The notes under the pieces were generated by a model. That model was not told the origin of the DNA, did no database searches, and saw nothing but the letters and a program-made list of their open reading frames with translations. From Bacteroidota bacterium (GTDB lineage: Bacteria > Bacteroidota > Bacteroidia > Chitinophagales > JADIYW01), in the NCBI GenBank assembly GCA_028288625.1, contig JAQBNI010000142.1:1-38438 (forward strand): a stretch of DNA of 38,438 bases, given 5' to 3'. Within the stretch, counting starts at the first letter, position 1. Each line of letters begins with the position of its first letter. Shown one piece after another: positions 8,126 to 16,906 of the stretch. Made by a program: the position numbers and the translations under genes.

Positions 8126-11100
8126 ATGCGGAAAGTATTATCGATACTAATTATTTTATTGGGCTGGAACCTTGGATTTTCTCAATGCCAGGTATCCATC
8201 GTGCCTAATAAAGCGAGCTATTGCGGGGGAGAGGCGGTAACTATACGCGTGCAGAATGTTCAAGTGGGTTCTACTTACCGGATACAAGTCGGATCGCAAA
8301 CAGTGAATGATACTTTTGGTGTGTTTGTTATGCCCGGTGGAGGCACTACAAGAGATTACGATGTCGTGGTGAATCAAACAAAGAACGGTGTTACACTTCC
8401 TTGTAATTTTCCATATCCGAAACTTCATGTTCTTGCATCTCCGGACCCAAGTATTTCGGAAAGAAATAATTTTAAATATTGTACAGGGACAAATCAAAAT
8501 GTCGATGCGCAATTTACAAATACATCTTCTACCACGGGAACAAATACATCATACCAGATCAATTGGGGTGATGGAAGTGCGGTGTTCAATTCCCCAACTT
8601 TTTCTACAACCTTAACGCATAATTATCCTCCCGGGAGATATGTGATCAACTACACTGTTACAGGTTCCGGCACCCCGCCATGTAACACGGTAACACGTGA
8701 TTTCGTGATCATCATAGGACAGTCGCCAAGGATAGATGCTACATTTTCACAGGGCATTATTTGTGCGCCTACGAAATACACATTTAACCTGAATCTTGAC
8801 AGCATGAAAACCAACTTTGCCTCTACAAGATATAGTTTGCTGGTAAACAACCAGGTGGTCAGCACTTACACGCAGACCAATTTACCGGCTACATTGTCGG
8901 CAGATTTTCAGTTAGGAAGCTGCCAATCCAAATGCAATGGCTTTAATAAATACAGTGTAATTTTCAGGGCAACCAACGAGTGCGGAACAACAGATGCTTC
9001 TACTTGTGTGCCGGTGAAAGACAGTGTTGTTGCAAGGATCGAGGGAAAAGATACCGTCTGTATCAATCAAAATACTACTTATATCAATTCCGAATTAGGA
9101 AAAATATACCAGGACCAGGGCAACTGCCAGAATGCACCTGTCACATGGGATATTTCTCCGGGCACAGGTTTTAATGTAACTAACGGCGTTCCTTATAATA
9201 ACGGCGTACAAACGATAAAAGATTTCCAGGTAACTTTTACCCAATACGGCACTTATTTTTTGACAATGAAAGTATTCGGAGATTGCAACACAGACGATAC
9301 GGTTTTTAAAATAACAGTAGTTGATCCGGTAAAAGCAGGCGCAACGTTTACGCAGCCGTCGTGTATTCCGCCTATAGGTTATGTTGATATTCCTTTTACA
9401 AATACTTCCACGGGAACAATACAAACTTATTCATGGACGGTTAGTCCTACCACCGGAACATCATTTATAGTTGGAAATGCAACTACAAAAGATGTAACCA
9501 TTCGGTTTACAAGATCCGGAAGCTATACTGTTTCAATGGCAGTAACAGGTTCGTGTAATACAGATACCTGGAATGGGAATGTGCTTATTAAGGGCAAGCC
9601 AAATATCGACACCACTAAAATTCCACCGGGCTGTTCCGCACCTTATACTTTTAATCCCTCCACGTATTTTATTTTTGATAACGGGGGAGATAACAATGCA
9701 ACATATGCCTGGAGTTTACCGGGAGGAAATCCTGCATCGTCTACACAAAGAGATCCTGGAAATGTAACATATGCAGGCGCCGGTTTTTATACGATAACTT
9801 TAAAAGTAAGCAACATCTGCGGCGACAGTACATTAGCGCAACCATTCACCGTATTCAATAATATAAAACCTGATGCAGGATCGGATCAGACACTTTGTAA
9901 ATCGGCAAATCCTGTAACACTCGTAGCAAATCCCGCAGGTGGAGTTTGGCACGGAAGAGGTATTATAGATTCTATCCGGGGAATTTTTGATCCTTCAAGA
10001 GTTCCTTCAGGAACAGAGCAGATCATCTATATATTAAACCCAAATGCCGGCTGTCCGACATATGATACGATCAATATCAGGATAGTGGAGATCATTGGAT
10101 TAACTGCAGGACCGGACCAGAGCATTTGCAAATCGAGCGGCACTTTAAGCCTGGTCAACGATCCGGCATTTCCGAACGGGAACTGGATAGGGATTGGTGT
10201 AACCAGTAGCATCCCGGGCATATTCGATCCGAAAGGATTAGTTCCCGGAAACTACCAGGTAGGATATATTTTTTCGGATACCACCGGTGCATGCCTTGAT
10301 ACGGCATATAAAAGAATAACTGTATTCGACAGTGTGCATGTAACTGTACCCGCTCCTATTTTGTGCGCCGGTCAATCTTTTGATTTTGGATCGATCACAG
10401 GAAATTTGTCGAGCGCCACCTGGAAATTCGGAGATGGTACACCTGATGCGATCATTGTAAATCCATCACATATTTTTGCAAACCCCGGACATTACATTGT
10501 GACACTGATTGCCGAAACGCCGGATAGATGTAAGGACACTATAAAAATTCCTGTAGATGTAATTAAGAATCCTCCACTGTCATTTATTGTAACACCCGAC
10601 AGTTCGTGTACGGGAAATAATATCTTGTTCAGTTTTCCTGCCGGACATGATACTGCAACAAATTATTTCTGGGATTTCGGACTTTCAACTGTCCAGAGTA
10701 ACCAACCGGTTTCACAAACCTATTCTTTTCCGAAGCCGATATTAAATGATACGCTTTACCTGGTTACGCTGCGTGCGGATTATTTTTGCGGACCTTCCTA
10801 TTTTACGGATACTGTAAAAGTGAAAGCAAATCCAAAAGCAGATTTCGGTGTGCAGCCTACAGGATGCTCGCCGTTTACACCAACGCTTGCAAGCACTTCG
10901 TATGGTTCGCCGACTTCGTTTTTCTGGAATTTTGGGAATGGACAAACAACCACTCTCCAGAATCCTGCAGCGCCTACTTATACAAACATGACGCGACGCG
11001 ATTCTGTGTATACCATTAGTTTGAAAGTTTCAAATGCATGCGGATCGGATAGCATCAAAAAAAATATTACAGTAAAAGCAAATGACGTATTTGCAAAATT

Positions 11101-12364
11101 CTTTACCGGTATTAACCAGGGCTGCCAGCCTATAGACGTAGATTTTTATAACATCTCTTCACCCGGCGCACAGATTATCTGGGACTTTGGAGATGGCACA
11201 ACTTCCTATGCGGATAACGTTGTGCATACCTATGATACAGCAGGAATTTTCAGGGTAAAATTACTGGCATTGGGATCATGTGGAAGAGATTCTGCATTCG
11301 GAACGGTAACTGTGTATGCAACACCAAAGGTAGATTTTGATGTGATCAATCCATGTGCAGGACATGCTACTCAGTTCATTAATAAAACCACTAACGGGAA
11401 CAGCAACACCTGGTATTTCGGTGATGGCACTCAATCCACCACTCCAAATCCTATACACACATATGCAGCTGTCGGAGTTTATAGAGTGAAATTAATTGTT
11501 GCGAACAGCAGACCTTGTGTTGATTCCATCGAAAAAGATATTGGTGTATTTCAGCAGCCTACATCTTCATTTACCGTAACCAATCCGGATGTTTGCCAGC
11601 AAGAGCCAACAATTTTTAATAACAACTCCGTAAATGCCAATACTTATTTGTGGTACCTGGGAAATGGCGAAACTTCAACTGATGGCGCGCTGGTATATAC
11701 CTATCCGAATTCGGGAAACTATAACGTTTCTCTCGTGGCGATAAATGGGCAGTGCAGGGATAGCTCCTATAAGATTGCCGCAGTGCAGATCTATCCTAAA
11801 CCACTCGCAGATTTTATTTATGATATCGCATCGAACGGTTTTCATTCGCCTGTAGAATTCACCAACATCACTTTAAACGGAGTGAGTTATTTCTGGACTT
11901 TTGGAGACGGCGATACATCTGTTGAGAAAGATCCTACACACCAGTATTTGGGCGAAGGTCCTTATCGCGTAACGCTGTATGCGGTGAGCAGCCATGATTG
12001 CAAGGATACGGTAACGAAAGCATTGGGCGTTGATTACGATGGAACGCTATATGTGCCGAATGTATTAGCGCCGGAAATAGGTAATGGAGAATCCGCCATA
12101 TTTAAACCGAAAGGATTAAGCCTGAAAGAATATCATCTCGAAATATTTTCTACTTACGGTCAATTGCTTTGGGAAACCGATAAACTGGAAAACGGTCAGC
12201 CCGTAGAAGGCTGGGACGGAAGATTTAAGGGCACGATAATGCCACAGGATGTTTATGTGTGGAAGATCCGCGCGATATTTATTACCGGGAAAGCATGGGA
12301 AGGAATGAAGGATCCGAAATCAGGCAAGAAAGCAACGATGGGTTCTGTGATCTTATTGAGATAA
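8126..12364 (+). CDS. Giant PKD-repeat surface protein with type B T9SS C-terminal domain
   Basis: This 1412-residue protein is predicted to be secreted and surface-exposed, probably as an adhesin or gliding-type filament. It has a signal peptide (MRKVLSILIILLGWNLGFSQ), then a chain of PKD/Ig-like domains recognisable by WDFGDG-type motifs: INWGDG, WKFGDG, WNFGNG, WDFGDG, WYFGDG, WYLGNG and WTFGDG, each followed by HTY...G.Y.V.L. In the middle are two tandem non-PKD modules starting DAGSDQTLCKS and TAGPDQSICKS (about residues 588-735). The final 90 residues (LYVPNVLAP...YHLEIFSTYGQLLWET...GWDGRFKG...QDVYVWKI) form a CHU_C / type B sorting domain, normally processed during type IX export. Many paired cysteines are seen in the linkers. 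It is co-oriented with the PorP/SprF gene and ends at a strong terminator. The ligand is unknown. Confidence 0.93.
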   Translation: MRKVLSILIILLGWNLGFSQCQVSIVPNKASYCGGEAVTIRVQNVQVGSTYRIQVGSQTVNDTFGVFVMPGGGTTRDYDVVVNQTKNGVTLPCNFPYPKLHVLASPDPSISERNNFKYCTGTNQNVDAQFTNTSSTTGTNTSYQINWGDGSAVFNSPTFSTTLTHNYPPGRYVINYTVTGSGTPPCNTVTRDFVIIIGQSPRIDATFSQGIICAPTKYTFNLNLDSMKTNFASTRYSLLVNNQVVSTYTQTNLPATLSADFQLGSCQSKCNGFNKYSVIFRATNECGTTDASTCVPVKDSVVARIEGKDTVCINQNTTYINSELGKIYQDQGNCQNAPVTWDISPGTGFNVTNGVPYNNGVQTIKDFQVTFTQYGTYFLTMKVFGDCNTDDTVFKITVVDPVKAGATFTQPSCIPPIGYVDIPFTNTSTGTIQTYSWTVSPTTGTSFIVGNATTKDVTIRFTRSGSYTVSMAVTGSCNTDTWNGNVLIKGKPNIDTTKIPPGCSAPYTFNPSTYFIFDNGGDNNATYAWSLPGGNPASSTQRDPGNVTYAGAGFYTITLKVSNICGDSTLAQPFTVFNNIKPDAGSDQTLCKSANPVTLVANPAGGVWHGRGIIDSIRGIFDPSRVPSGTEQIIYILNPNAGCPTYDTINIRIVEIIGLTAGPDQSICKSSGTLSLVNDPAFPNGNWIGIGVTSSIPGIFDPKGLVPGNYQVGYIFSDTTGACLDTAYKRITVFDSVHVTVPAPILCAGQSFDFGSITGNLSSATWKFGDGTPDAIIVNPSHIFANPGHYIVTLIAETPDRCKDTIKIPVDVIKNPPLSFIVTPDSSCTGNNILFSFPAGHDTATNYFWDFGLSTVQSNQPVSQTYSFPKPILNDTLYLVTLRADYFCGPSYFTDTVKVKANPKADFGVQPTGCSPFTPTLASTSYGSPTSFFWNFGNGQTTTLQNPAAPTYTNMTRRDSVYTISLKVSNACGSDSIKKNITVKANDVFAKFFTGINQGCQPIDVDFYNISSPGAQIIWDFGDGTTSYADNVVHTYDTAGIFRVKLLALGSCGRDSAFGTVTVYATPKVDFDVINPCAGHATQFINKTTNGNSNTWYFGDGTQSTTPNPIHTYAAVGVYRVKLIVANSRPCVDSIEKDIGVFQQPTSSFTVTNPDVCQQEPTIFNNNSVNANTYLWYLGNGETSTDGALVYTYPNSGNYNVSLVAINGQCRDSSYKIAAVQIYPKPLADFIYDIASNGFHSPVEFTNITLNGVSYFWTFGDGDTSVEKDPTHQYLGEGPYRVTLYAVSSHDCKDTVTKALGVDYDGTLYVPNVLAPEIGNGESAIFKPKGLSLKEYHLEIFSTYGQLLWETDKLENGQPVEGWDGRFKGTIMPQDVYVWKIRAIFITGKAWEGMKDPKSGKKATMGSVILLR

Positions 12365-12384
12365 ACTCCCGTGCAAATAAGTAA

Positions 12385-12412
12385 AAAAAGCGAAGAAATT
12401 TCTTCGCTTTTT
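12385..12412. terminator. Bidirectional terminator between the PKD gene and ahpD
   Basis: A perfect 28-base palindrome whose arms read AAAAAGCGAAGAAA and TTTCTTCGCTTTTT lies between two convergent genes. The A/T ends give a U tract on both strands, so it can terminate both the PKD gene (plus) and ahpD (minus). Confidence 0.88.
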
Positions 12413-12432
12413 CTTTTTCAATTTGTGTGAGA

Positions 12433-13008
12433 TTAAAAAATGATCTTTCCAAGACTTGTGATCACACTTGCAATTCTTATGGAGTCCCAGACTCTGCTCA
12501 CATCACTTCCTGCTTGTATCACTGAGGCTTCATGACTCTTCACACACATCTCGCAGCCGTTCACTGCAGAAACTGCTAAGCTGATCAATTCAAAAAATTC
12601 CTTTCCTAAAACCGGCGACATCATAATATTCATTCGCAATCTCGCAGGTGCATTATTGTAAGGTTCTTTTTCTACGAAATGCCTGAAACGATATAATATA
12701 TTGTTTGCGGAAAGTAAAGACGCGCACGCTTGCGCTTCTGCAATTTCTGCATCTGTTGCACCATTTTCTTTCGCTTTGTATGAAAATGAATTACAAAGTA
12801 TCACGTTGTTATTATTTGTCGCAATTGCTAAAGCCACAAGATAAGTTTCTTTCGGAGAGAGCTGTTCAGAAGCAAGCACAGACTTCACATTCATCTTCAG
12901 GTCGCGCAAATATTTTGATTCGCCTGCGGCAAGCTGTTGCAGTACACTGTTCGTATATTCCGGCTGGATGCCGAGTTCTTCGAGAAGCTCTTTTATAGTT
13001 TCGTTCAT
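12433..13008 (-). CDS. ahpD: AhpD-like alkylhydroperoxidase
   Basis: AhpD-like proteins of the carboxymuconolactone decarboxylase fold reduce the partner peroxiredoxin AhpC through a CxxC thiol pair. The active-site motif CEMCVKSHE is present as Cys152-x-x-Cys155 with His159, the same spacing as Mycobacterium tuberculosis AhpD (C130, C133, H137). The protein is all-helical and 191 residues long, slightly longer than the reference. The ATG start gives a conventional N-terminus (MNETIKELLEELGI). It lies 121 bases downstream of ahpC on the same strand, with an inverted-repeat spacer between, so ahpC-ahpD is likely one transcript. It ends in a shared terminator. The redox partner inference rests on this pairing, as no AhpF is visible here. 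Confidence 0.9.
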   Translation of the reverse strand: MNETIKELLEELGIQPEYTNSVLQQLAAGESKYLRDLKMNVKSVLASEQLSPKETYLVALAIATNNNNVILCNSFSYKAKENGATDAEIAEAQACASLLSANNILYRFRHFVEKEPYNNAPARLRMNIMMSPVLGKEFFELISLAVSAVNGCEMCVKSHEASVIQAGSDVSRVWDSIRIASVITSLGKIIF

Positions 13009-13026
13009 GATTTAGTATTGAGTAAT

Positions 13027-13117
13027 GCGTATTGCGTACTTAGTATCTATATAAATATTAGTATAGTATATGAATTGAATTAAAATGCCCGATCGCAATA
13101 CGATGTACGCAATACGC
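13027..13117. repeat. Inverted repeat pair in the ahpC-ahpD spacer
   Basis: Two perfect 13-base arms, GCGTATTGCGTAC at 13027-13039 and GTACGCAATACGC at 13105-13117, flank a 65-base AT-rich centre. A further CGCAATACG copy sits at 13094-13102 in direct orientation to the right arm. In RNA this would form a long-range hairpin between the two cotranscribed genes. It resembles a REP-type intergenic repeat rather than a terminator. Confidence 0.7.
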
Positions 13118-13129
13118 TATACTATTTTC

Positions 13130-13675
13130 TTAATTCAACGTGGCTTGTCCTTTTTCCCAGTTGCAAGGACAAAGCTCATCTGTTTGCAAAGCGTCTAAAA
13201 CCCGTATCACTTCTTTCACATTTCTTCCTACAGAAAGATCGTTTACATTTACCCATCGGATGATGCCCAATGGATCAACGATATAGGTTGCGCGGTAGCA
13301 TACTTCTTCACCTTCAGTTAGAATACCCAATTCACGCGATAGCGATTTAGAAGTATCAGCGAGCATTGGGAATTTCAGATCACGGAGATCATCGTGGTGC
13401 ATGCGCCATGCATGGTGTACAAATTCAGAATCTGTGGAGGCGCCAATCAATACTGCATCCCTATCGTTAAACTCGCCGTACGCTTTATTAAATTCTGCAA
13501 TTTCCGTCGGGCAAACGAATGTAAAATCCTTTGGCCAAAAGAAAATAACCATCCATTTATTGCTGCCAAGATGAATATCGTTAGAGATGTTTTGAAACTC
13601 CTTTCCTTTTTCAATTCCTACTACAGATTTTTTGTCGAAGTGAGGAAATTTTTGTCCTACTGTTGCTAATCCCAT
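13130..13675 (-). CDS. ahpC: AhpC-type peroxiredoxin
   Basis: This two-Cys peroxiredoxin reduces hydrogen peroxide, organic peroxides and peroxynitrite. The peroxidatic Cys55 is in FVCPTE, and two C-terminal cysteines, Cys169 and Cys171 (ELCPCNW), match the C61/C174/C176 layout of the mycobacterial AhpC that is recycled by AhpD. This fits the neighbouring ahpD gene rather than an AhpF-type reductase. The length of 181 residues is typical, and the ATG start MGLATVGQKFPHF is the normal N-terminus. The gene is divergent from oxyR with a 129-base intergenic region carrying an OxyR-type site, so peroxide induction by OxyR is likely. The C-terminus ends soon after the resolving cysteines. Confidence 0.95.
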   Translation of the reverse strand: MGLATVGQKFPHFDKKSVVGIEKGKEFQNISNDIHLGSNKWMVIFFWPKDFTFVCPTEIAEFNKAYGEFNDRDAVLIGASTDSEFVHHAWRMHHDDLRDLKFPMLADTSKSLSRELGILTEGEEVCYRATYIVDPLGIIRWVNVNDLSVGRNVKEVIRVLDALQTDELCPCNWEKGQATLN

Positions 13676-13770
13676 TTGTTTGTTTTTTAAAAATGTTTAA
13701 TAATCGTAAATAATAAAACAAAGATGAGAAAGTTTGTTTAATAAAAAAAATCAATTAATTTTATAAATTG

Positions 13771-13785
13771 ATAGGAAAAAACTAT
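13771..13785. promoter_or_regulatory. OxyR-type operator half-site ATAG-N7-CTAT
   Basis: ATAG at 13771-13774 and CTAT at 13782-13785 are separated by exactly 7 bases, as in the OxyR recognition unit, 19 bases before the oxyR start. A second full unit at the expected spacing is not well conserved. An overlapping AT-rich inverted repeat (ATCAATT...AATTGAT, 13750-13772) may extend the site. The position between ahpC and oxyR suits control of both genes. Confidence 0.6.
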
Positions 13786-13804
13786 AACAAAAATTGAAGT
13801 TTTT

Positions 13805-14743
13805 ATGAACTTAAGTCTTACTCAACTGGAATATTTACTGGCAATTGATACTTACCGTCATTTTGCGAAGGCTGCCGATGCATGCCTTGTAACGCAGCCT
13901 ACATTAAGCATGCAATTAAAAAAACTGGAGGAAGAATTAAAGGTGGATATTTTCGACCGGAGCAAGCAGCCGATCATTCCTACAGAAGCAGGCAAAGATA
14001 TTATTGAACAGGCGCGCATCATTTTAAGAGAAGCGAAGAAGCTGGAGTTAATTGCAAAGCACCACGATGATACTTTTGAAGGAAGTTTGTCGATTGGAAT
14101 TATTCCAACTATAGCGCCATATTTATTGCCTTATTTCTTAGGAGATTTTTTGAAGAAGTTCGCCAAAATAAAACTGATCATCCAGGAATTAAAGACCGAA
14201 GAGATCATCATGAAATTAAATAAGGATGAGATCGATGTGGGTATCCTCGCGACGCCACTGCATGAAAACAATCTTATTGAAGAACCTTTGTTTTATGAAG
14301 AGATAAAAGTATTTGCGCATTACGATCATCCTTTAACAAAGAAGAAAAATCTCGATCACACAGATATTATGCGCAATGACATCTGGATGTTGTCGAAAGG
14401 AAATTGTTTCAGGAACCAGGTGATCAATATCTGCACGAACCCCATAAAGATGAACGATCAGCTGAAATATGAAAGCGGCTCTATTGAAACACTCAAAAAA
14501 ATGGTGGAAATGGAAGGAGGCTTTACCTTACTGCCCGAACTTGCCGTACTGGAATTGCCTGCAAAGAAAATAAACCAGGTTGCCGAATTTAAAAAACCAA
14601 AGCCTTTGCGTGAAGTTAGTCTTGTGTATGCGCGAAGTGTAGCTAAAAAGAAATTTATAGATGTACTGAAAAAACAAATTATTAAAAGTATGCCCGAAGA
14701 ATTATTGAATAAGAAACGCGGCGCAGTTGTAGAGTGGAAATAA
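13805..14743 (+). CDS. oxyR: Hydrogen peroxide sensor OxyR (LysR family)
   Basis: OxyR is a LysR-type activator that switches on peroxide defence when two cysteines form a disulphide. The N-terminal winged helix (residues 1-60, LTQLEYLLAIDTYRHFAKAA and TQPTLSMQLKKLEEEL) is a typical LysR HTH. The effector domain contains GNCFRNQVINIC, with Cys201 and Cys210 nine residues apart, matching E. coli C199 and C208 (CLRDQAMGFC). The length of 312 residues is normal. The start at ATG 13805 fits the LysR N-terminus. It is divergent from ahpC-ahpD, its likely target operon, and ends in a strong terminator. The conserved redox pair makes this OxyR rather than a generic LysR protein. Confidence 0.95.
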   Translation: MNLSLTQLEYLLAIDTYRHFAKAADACLVTQPTLSMQLKKLEEELKVDIFDRSKQPIIPTEAGKDIIEQARIILREAKKLELIAKHHDDTFEGSLSIGIIPTIAPYLLPYFLGDFLKKFAKIKLIIQELKTEEIIMKLNKDEIDVGILATPLHENNLIEEPLFYEEIKVFAHYDHPLTKKKNLDHTDIMRNDIWMLSKGNCFRNQVINICTNPIKMNDQLKYESGSIETLKKMVEMEGGFTLLPELAVLELPAKKINQVAEFKKPKPLREVSLVYARSVAKKKFIDVLKKQIIKSMPEELLNKKRGAVVEWK

Positions 14744-14746
14744 CTG

Positions 14747-14785
14747 TTAATAGATGCCATCGCTTTAAGCGATGGCATCTATTAA
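14747..14785. terminator. Bidirectional terminator after oxyR
   Basis: A perfect 17-bp stem with loop TTTAA sits between oxyR (plus) and the convergent membrane protein gene (minus), starting 4 bases after the oxyR stop. The core is GATGCCATCGC / GCGATGGCATC with AT-rich bases at the foot. The stem is very stable but the T runs are short, so termination efficiency is inferred. Confidence 0.8.
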
Positions 14786-14786
14786 T

Positions 14787-15434
14787 TTAAGCAATTGAAT
14801 CTGCCTCTTGCAATTCTTTTAAACAATCCTTAAGTTTTTCAAGATGCTGTCCATATAGCTTCCGGATGTACCATTTCATCAGAGGATAAGAGATCAGCGT
14901 CAGTAAAAGCGCAAAGGATAAAAGCGTAGCGAGTATTGCAGAATTAAAAATATTGAAATACAATAAAAAACCAAGCGCCTTCATCTCATACAAAATTGCA
15001 AAGCCGGAAAGGAATACGGATACTGGTGTAAGCAACAGGCTTCCCCAGAAATAAAAATCAAGATATTTTTCCAACTGCAAGACAAGCGCCTGCAGGCTTA
15101 CTTTGATGGAGGAGTTGTAGGAAAAGAATTTTTTCAATTCGCTGTATTTTTTTATGTAGTAAACGAGATACGGAAAGAATATTACAGTGGATACAACAAT
15201 ACATAATATAGTTACCTGCATCGAGTGAAAATAAAAGGGTACACATGCGATCAACAGGAGGCAAGCAAAAAACATGCAGATCTCTATTCGGAGATTCCTT
15301 CTTAATTTGTCAATAATATTTGAAGACCGGCGTGTAAGTAATTCGCGTATCTTCTCCTGTTCCATATGCTGGTTGTCAATACTGGAATCGATCTTATCCT
15401 TCCATATATGTTTCAGCTCATCTAATTCAATCAT
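14787..15434 (-). CDS. Membrane protein coupled to an ECF sigma factor, possible anti-sigma regulator
   Basis: The 215-residue protein has a soluble N-terminal segment of about 50 residues (MIELDELKHIWKDKIDSS...RRSSNIIDKLRRNLRIEI) followed by four membrane helices (about 55-70, 75-95, 120-145, 155-185) and a charged C-terminus. Its start overlaps the stop of the sigma gene by 4 bases (ATGA), so the two are translationally coupled. In Bacteroidota many ECF sigma genes are followed by a small membrane protein of this layout. By position it may bind and restrain the sigma factor, but there is no ZAS motif or FecR domain, so the role is an inference. It ends just past the oxyR terminator. Confidence 0.75.
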   Translation of the reverse strand: MIELDELKHIWKDKIDSSIDNQHMEQEKIRELLTRRSSNIIDKLRRNLRIEICMFFACLLLIACVPFYFHSMQVTILCIVVSTVIFFPYLVYYIKKYSELKKFFSYNSSIKVSLQALVLQLEKYLDFYFWGSLLLTPVSVFLSGFAILYEMKALGFLLYFNIFNSAILATLLSFALLLTLISYPLMKWYIRKLYGQHLEKLKDCLKELQEADSIA

Positions 15435-15910
15435 TGATATACTTTTATAAGGTTTTTTAATTTTTCTTTTATCCTGTTCATTTTTACTGCAACATAATTT
15501 GCGGTAATTCCTGTTATCTCAGCGATCTCATCGTAGGGCTTGTCTTCAAGGTATAACAATACAATGGATTTTTCAACGTCAGACAAATGTTCAATCGCTT
15601 TATATAAATTTTTCAACTCCTCATCCGTATTGTCAGGCGCCGCATCTTCCAGTTGAAAATTAATTTTCTCTAATTCAGTTACCACAATTTTCTTCTTGCG
15701 CAAACCGGAGATCGCCGTATTCAGCGCGATCCTGTACATCCATGTAGTGATCTTCGATTCATTCCTGAAAGAAGGAAATACTTTCCATAATTGCAATACG
15801 GTTTCCTGGAACAGGTCGTTATGGTCTTCCTGGTTGGAACAATATATTCTGCACACCTTATGTAAGATGCCCTGGTGTGCATTTATGGTTTGTAAAAAAA
15901 GCTGTTCCAA
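15431..15910 (-). CDS. ECF-type RNA polymerase sigma factor
   Basis: This 159-residue sigma-70 family protein should recruit RNA polymerase to a small regulon. Region 2 (HNDLFQETVLQLWKVFPSFRNESKITTWMYRIALNTAI, about 30-70) and region 4 (LSDVEKSIVLLYLEDKPYDEIAEITGITANYVAVKMNRIKEKL, about 108-152) are both intact, and region 3 is absent as in ECF factors. No ATG lies upstream in frame; the most likely start is TTG at 15910 (MEQLFLQTINAHQG), though a non-canonical upstream start is possible because the preceding codons (RIRFD) could continue the helix. A TATATTTG box lies at 15951-15958. It forms a translationally coupled pair with the following membrane protein gene. The regulon is unknown. Confidence 0.92.
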   Translation of the reverse strand: MEQLFLQTINAHQGILHKVCRIYCSNQEDHNDLFQETVLQLWKVFPSFRNESKITTWMYRIALNTAISGLRKKKIVVTELEKINFQLEDAAPDNTDEELKNLYKAIEHLSDVEKSIVLLYLEDKPYDEIAEITGITANYVAVKMNRIKEKLKNLIKVYQ

Positions 15911-15950
15911 ATCAAAACGAATACGATTATATAATAAGTGTGCGAAAGTG

Positions 15951-15958
15951 CAAATATA
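15951..15958 (-). promoter_or_regulatory. Probable promoter -7 box of the ECF sigma operon (TATATTTG)
   Basis: The minus strand reads TATATTTG, fitting TAnnTTTG, about 40 bases before the TTG start. This leaves a leader of roughly 35 bases. The match is by motif only. Confidence 0.45.
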
Positions 15959-15995
15959 TTACATTATAAAGCGATAAAAATGAGCGGAAAAATGT

Positions 15996-16790
15996 TTAAG
16001 GATAATATGGAAACCGATCTCCTGCGGGTACTTCACAGCCGTGTGCCACCTCTTCCTGGTGTGTGAGCAGTTGCTCGAGGTAGGTATGAAACGGGTCCTT
16101 AATTCTCTTCACTAAGTCTGCCACATCATTATCTAATAGAGCGGCATTTTCCATATACGCTGCTTGAATATCTATTTTTCCGGAATCGTTTCCGAGCCCC
16201 GGCACTTTAGCAGATAATCTATATACATCCTTCATTCCCCAATATTCCTGCTCATCCCAAATTTCATCCGCACCGGAATTCATCGGCAGCAGGCTTTCAT
16301 AATCCGACCATGCTTCGATAAAAGTGATCTCGCCCTGGTTATTAAAAGTAAACTCTTCGTAGATGGGGCAAGTTTTTCCGCTATAATTAAAAATGACATG
16401 ACACCGGCAAAACGGCTGTGTTTCAAATGCGCGACAATCGATCTTATCATAACTCGTCGGATTTAATTTCAATAGAATGTCTGAAGAGATCAACCCATCT
16501 TTTGTATAGCCTGTCAATAAAAGCCATGGGCGCCATTCCCACCGTATGACGAGCTCTGAATAATTAGGTACAACATCGTTTGGAATATCAGACTGCATGG
16601 TCTGAAAATATTTTACACCTTGTTCCGCATAATAATCATTAGAAAATTTTGGTGAAAGACATTCTGCCAATGCGGCATCTGTTCCGCAGTTAGGTAAGAT
16701 GGCGGATGGAGAAGTACTGTTCTTATGCGAACAGCTCGTGCATCCGAATAGAATAACAATGTAGAGAAATATATACCGGTACTTTTTCAC
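15996..16790 (-). CDS. Hypothetical lipoprotein
   Basis: I do not recognise the family. The 264-residue product starts at a GTG (MKKYRYIFLYIVILFGCTSCSHKN) with a short basic-hydrophobic leader and two possible lipidation cysteines, Cys17 (LFGC) and Cys20 (TSC), so it should be a membrane-anchored lipoprotein. The mature part is tryptophan-rich (IRWEWRPWLLL) and has several cysteines, including a CRCH motif near residue 128, and tracts that look like beta strands. A related architecture occurs in uncharacterised lipoproteins, but I see no catalytic signature. It lies alone between the ECF sigma operon and rlmN, on the same strand. The start codon is not certain because no promoter box was found. 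Confidence 0.7.
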   Translation of the reverse strand: MKKYRYIFLYIVILFGCTSCSHKNSTSPSAILPNCGTDAALAECLSPKFSNDYYAEQGVKYFQTMQSDIPNDVVPNYSELVIRWEWRPWLLLTGYTKDGLISSDILLKLNPTSYDKIDCRAFETQPFCRCHVIFNYSGKTCPIYEEFTFNNQGEITFIEAWSDYESLLPMNSGADEIWDEQEYWGMKDVYRLSAKVPGLGNDSGKIDIQAAYMENAALLDNDVADLVKRIKDPFHTYLEQLLTHQEEVAHGCEVPAGDRFPYYP

Positions 16791-16906
16791 GAAGAGTTTG
16801 TAACAGTAATATATGAATTTTTTTTTGGATGCGGCATCAGACGCTTAAGAATGCTTAATTAAATACTACATTAAAGAAAATCAGATTAAATCAGGGAGAT
16901 CAGCGG

